The notes beneath the pieces are model-generated. The model saw only the letters and a list, made by a program, of their open reading frames with translations, was not told the DNA's origin and did not search any database. Below, piece by piece: positions 6,275 through 8,140 of a stretch of DNA of 8,140 nt; within the stretch, counting starts at the first letter, position 1, and each line of letters opens with the position of its first letter. Source of the stretch: Sediminibacterium sp. (GTDB lineage Bacteria; Bacteroidota; Bacteroidia; Chitinophagales; Chitinophagaceae); NCBI GenBank assembly GCA_023263235.1, contig JALQXE010000192.1:1-8140 (forward strand). The letters run 5' to 3'. A program made the position numbers and the translations under genes.

Positions 6275-7663
6275 TTAGTAGGTTTTTTGCTTCACTAAAG
6301 CATTTGCCACCTTTGTCCACTCCTTAATCTCTGAACAAGCTTGATATTGCTCGTCAATATTAATGTAATAATTGGTAATATGTTCGTTAAACCAAGCTTC
6401 TAAAACCCTTGCTTTCTTCTCTTCCAGAGCACGGGCAGCAATACGGTTATAATCTTCCTTTAAATTTTCCTTATGTGGAGTAGTGAGGTCTCTAAAGTAA
6501 ACCAAACGAACCGTTTTTCTACCTCTATCATCAGTATACACCTGTGGAGCAGAAATTTCGCCTGGCTTCATTGATTTTAATAAAACAACCATGTCTTTAT
6601 CAGGTAACATATCATAGTTCACATAGGTTGAACCGTCTCTTCCTGAAACAGCACCACCGGTGAACTTACTACTTTCGTCATCACTATGTTTATTCACTGC
6701 TTCGCCAAAACTGTACTTATTAGCAAGAATATCTTTTCTAATGCTGTCTAAAAAAGTTTTAGTCTCATTAATCTCATCATTTGAAATAGGTGGTATTCTT
6801 AAAATGTGTTTTACCACAGCATCATCTCCTGTTCTTGAAATTAATTGAATTAAATGGTAGCCGAATTTGGATTTAATAGGAGCTGAAATTTGACCTTCCT
6901 TTAAGCGGAAAGAACCAGACATAAAAGCTGGATCAAAGTTTTTTTCGTTTCTATTTAAATTAAACTGGCCTAAATTTTCTTTTGAGCTTGGATCTTCTGA
7001 ATATAATTTAACCAATTGATCAAACTTGTTAATGCCTGCTTCAATTTGACGTCTATAATCCATCAATTGTTTAATCACGTATTCTTCCACATCACGATTG
7101 GCTTTGGGATGCATAACAAGTTCCAATACCTGAACCTCGCTTTCATACAATGGCAAACTATCGGTTGGAATTTTATTATAATAAGCGCGTACTTCTGTTG
7201 GCGTAATTTTTACTTTCTCAACAATTTTTTGTTGCATTTCATCCGCCAACTTTTGTTCTTTAATTAAAATTTTAAAATCATCCTTAAGTTGAAATATACT
7301 TCTACCGGCAACTTCTTCTAATACTTCTTTAGATCCGAATTGTTGCAAAAACTGACGTATACGACCGTCAATCGCATTTTGAATTTCGTCCTCTGTAACT
7401 ATGATAGAATCTTTTTCGGCTTGTAAAACCAATGCCTTACGAATAAGTTGACCTTCCATAATTTGACAAAGTGTTGGAATGGTTACACCTTCCTGCCCTT
7501 GCGCTTGTCTTTTATAGTCGGCAATGGCATTGTCAATGTCAGATCTTAAAATAAATTTATCTCCAACTGTGGCAACAATTTTATCTGCCAATACTTTTTT
7601 TACTTGTGCTTTTGCCGAAAACGACAATATTACCAGCGAAAAAACAACACTAACAATTTTCAT
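6275..7663 (-). CDS. SurA-like periplasmic peptidyl-prolyl cis-trans isomerase/chaperone
   Basis: This is a parvulin-type foldase expected to act in the periplasm on outer-membrane proteins. It has a Sec signal peptide: basic start MK, hydrophobic core VSVVFSLVILSF (4-15), and an AKA site predicting cleavage after residue 19. The mature protein opens with KVLADKIVATVGDKFILRSD (23-42), the typical SurA N-terminal chaperone segment, which extends to about 160. Two parvulin domains follow, about 175-273 (FDPAFMSGSFRLKEGQIS, 243-260, then FGYHLIQL) and about 282-391 (VKHILRI, 284-290, then MKPGEIS). A helical C-terminal tail (about 392-462) completes the SurA layout. The frame is open to a TTG at 7720, but the signal peptide shows that the ATG at 7663 (462 residues) is the true start. 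It lies downstream of infB across a 69-base gap holding a strong stem-loop. The exact orthology to SurA versus a lineage-specific PpiC protein is uncertain, so no symbol is given. Confidence 0.9.
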   Translation of the reverse strand: MKIVSVVFSLVILSFSAKAQVKKVLADKIVATVGDKFILRSDIDNAIADYKRQAQGQEGVTIPTLCQIMEGQLIRKALVLQAEKDSIIVTEDEIQNAIDGRIRQFLQQFGSKEVLEEVAGRSIFQLKDDFKILIKEQKLADEMQQKIVEKVKITPTEVRAYYNKIPTDSLPLYESEVQVLELVMHPKANRDVEEYVIKQLMDYRRQIEAGINKFDQLVKLYSEDPSSKENLGQFNLNRNEKNFDPAFMSGSFRLKEGQISAPIKSKFGYHLIQLISRTGDDAVVKHILRIPPISNDEINETKTFLDSIRKDILANKYSFGEAVNKHSDDESSKFTGGAVSGRDGSTYVNYDMLPDKDMVVLLKSMKPGEISAPQVYTDDRGRKTVRLVYFRDLTTPHKENLKEDYNRIAARALEEKKARVLEAWFNEHITNYYINIDEQYQACSEIKEWTKVANALVKQKTY

Positions 7664-7684
7664 CAAAATAGAATTAATGGGGTA

Positions 7685-7725
7685 AAGATCTGATAGCTGG
7701 ACCATTGTGCCAACTATCAAATCTT
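7685..7725 (-). terminator. 16-bp stem-loop after infB: terminator, attenuator or mRNA-stabilising hairpin
   Basis: The minus-strand RNA has a 5' arm AAGAUUUGAUAGUUGG (7725-7710), a 9-base loop, and a 3' arm CCAGCUAUCAGAUCUU (7700-7685). All 16 positions pair, two of them as G-U wobbles. A bulged-C extension (GGCAC with GUCC) could shorten the loop to AAUG. It begins 7 bases after the infB stop codon. Only three U residues follow the stem before ACCCC, so a classic intrinsic terminator is not assured, and the SurA-like gene needs either read-through or its own promoter. On the plus strand the two wobbles become C/A mismatches, indicating that the minus-strand RNA is the functional form. Confidence 0.65.
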
Positions 7726-7732
7726 AATTATT

Positions 7733-8140
7733 TTATAAAGTACGTTTTACTTCTTCTTCTTCGAATGCTTCTACGATGTCGCCTGGTTTCAAGTCACTAA
7801 AGTTTTTAATGGTTAAACCACACTCCATATTAGAAACTACTTCTTTCACGTCGTCCTTGAAACGCTTCAAGCTACCTAATTCAGCGGCTTGACCTTCGCC
7901 TCTTGGGAATTCAACGATACCATCACGTATGATACGTATTTTACTGTTTCTGCTTAATTTACCATCTAACACGAAACATCCAGCAACGGTTGCTTTATCA
8001 AATTTATACACTTCGCGTACTTCCACGTTGGCCACAATTTTTTCTTGGATTTTTGGTTCCAACATACCTTCCATCGCGCTCTTGATTTCATCAATAGCGT
8101 TATAGATAATAGAGTACATTTTAATTTCAACACCTTCCGC
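7733..8140 (-). CDS. infB: Translation initiation factor IF-2, C-terminal end (cut by window edge)
   Basis: These are the last 135 codons and stop of IF-2, which brings initiator fMet-tRNA to the 30S subunit and promotes subunit joining. The frame continues to the right edge as [12 protein letters not shown]; the equivalent IF-2 segment precedes the linker helix leading into the C-terminal domain, so the internal Met is not a start. What remains is that helix and domain IV (C2), including VREVYKF (41-47 of the visible part) and VAGCFVLDG (52-60). [10 protein letters not shown] (92-101) and MECGL (105-109) follow; these contain the Cys, Lys-Arg-aromatic-Lys and Glu-Cys-Gly positions reported for fMet-tRNA binding in Bacillus IF2. 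The tail [13 protein letters not shown] is typical. The GTPase domain lies outside the window. A stem-loop follows 7 bases after the stop, then the SurA-like gene in the same direction. Confidence 0.96.
   Translation of the reverse strand, partial: AEGVEIKMYSIIYNAIDEIKSAMEGMLEPKIQEKIVANVEVREVYKFDKATVAGCFVLDGKLSRNSKIRIIRDGIVEFPRGEGQAAELGSLKRFKDDVKEVVSNMECGLTIKNFSDLKPGDIVEAFEEEEVKRTL

Noticed and set aside
6660..7267. Two plus-strand frames (6660-6848 and 7016-7267) inside the SurA-like gene, with hydrophobic stretches
   Set aside because: The hydrophobic look comes from reading AT-rich coding DNA on the opposite strand; both lie entirely within a well-supported gene.
1..8140. CRISPR array, tRNA, rRNA, insertion sequence, prophage or defence system
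   Set aside because: No repeat-spacer pattern, RNA gene sequence, transposase, integrase or terminal inverted repeats were seen on either strand; nearly all the sequence is explained by recognisable housekeeping and envelope genes.

Overview
The window looks like an ordinary chromosomal segment from a member of the Bacteroidota, probably from the Chitinophagales/Sphingobacteriales side, although I cannot fix the family by eye. The grounds are low GC content, little sign of Shine-Dalgarno sequences before the starts, a clear Bacteroidota-type -7 box (TAnnTTTG) ahead of one gene, and protein variants typical of the phylum: a roughly 615-residue PurF, a SurA-like chaperone of about 460 residues, and a roughly 354-residue KAS III-like enzyme. 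No mobile element, CRISPR array, tRNA or rRNA was seen.

Layout, left to right. Positions 1-977 (minus) hold the N-terminal 325 codons of the DNA helicase RecQ, which runs off the left edge. A 177-base AT-rich divergent intergenic region separates it from a plus-strand group: a KpsF/GutQ-type arabinose-5-phosphate isomerase (1155-2117), a mannose-1-phosphate guanylyltransferase (2126-3220, only 8 bases further on), and a KAS III/FabH-like condensing enzyme (3278-4342). This group meets a minus-strand group tail to tail, with only 10 bases between stop codons. Read in its own direction, the minus-strand group runs from the C-terminal end of translation initiation factor IF-2 (8140-7733, entering from the right edge), through a periplasmic SurA-like peptidyl-prolyl isomerase (7663-6275), to amidophosphoribosyltransferase PurF (6200-4353).

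How the genes relate. The first two plus-strand genes make precursors for the cell surface: arabinose-5-phosphate leads to Kdo for the lipopolysaccharide core, and GDP-mannose supplies glycans. The condensing enzyme may supply acyl chains for an envelope lipid, but nothing here shows its product. The SurA-like protein would chaperone outer-membrane proteins, so several genes share an envelope theme. RecQ, IF-2 and PurF are housekeeping genes for DNA repair, translation and purine synthesis.

The most notable non-coding feature is a 16-bp stem-loop between infB and the SurA-like gene. It pairs fully only as minus-strand RNA, through two G-U wobbles. Two start codons are placed downstream of the longest open frame: the isomerase at 1155 and the SurA-like protein at 7663. 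I found no convincing previously undescribed system. The findings are modest and concern unusual residues, start sites and small DNA or RNA structures.
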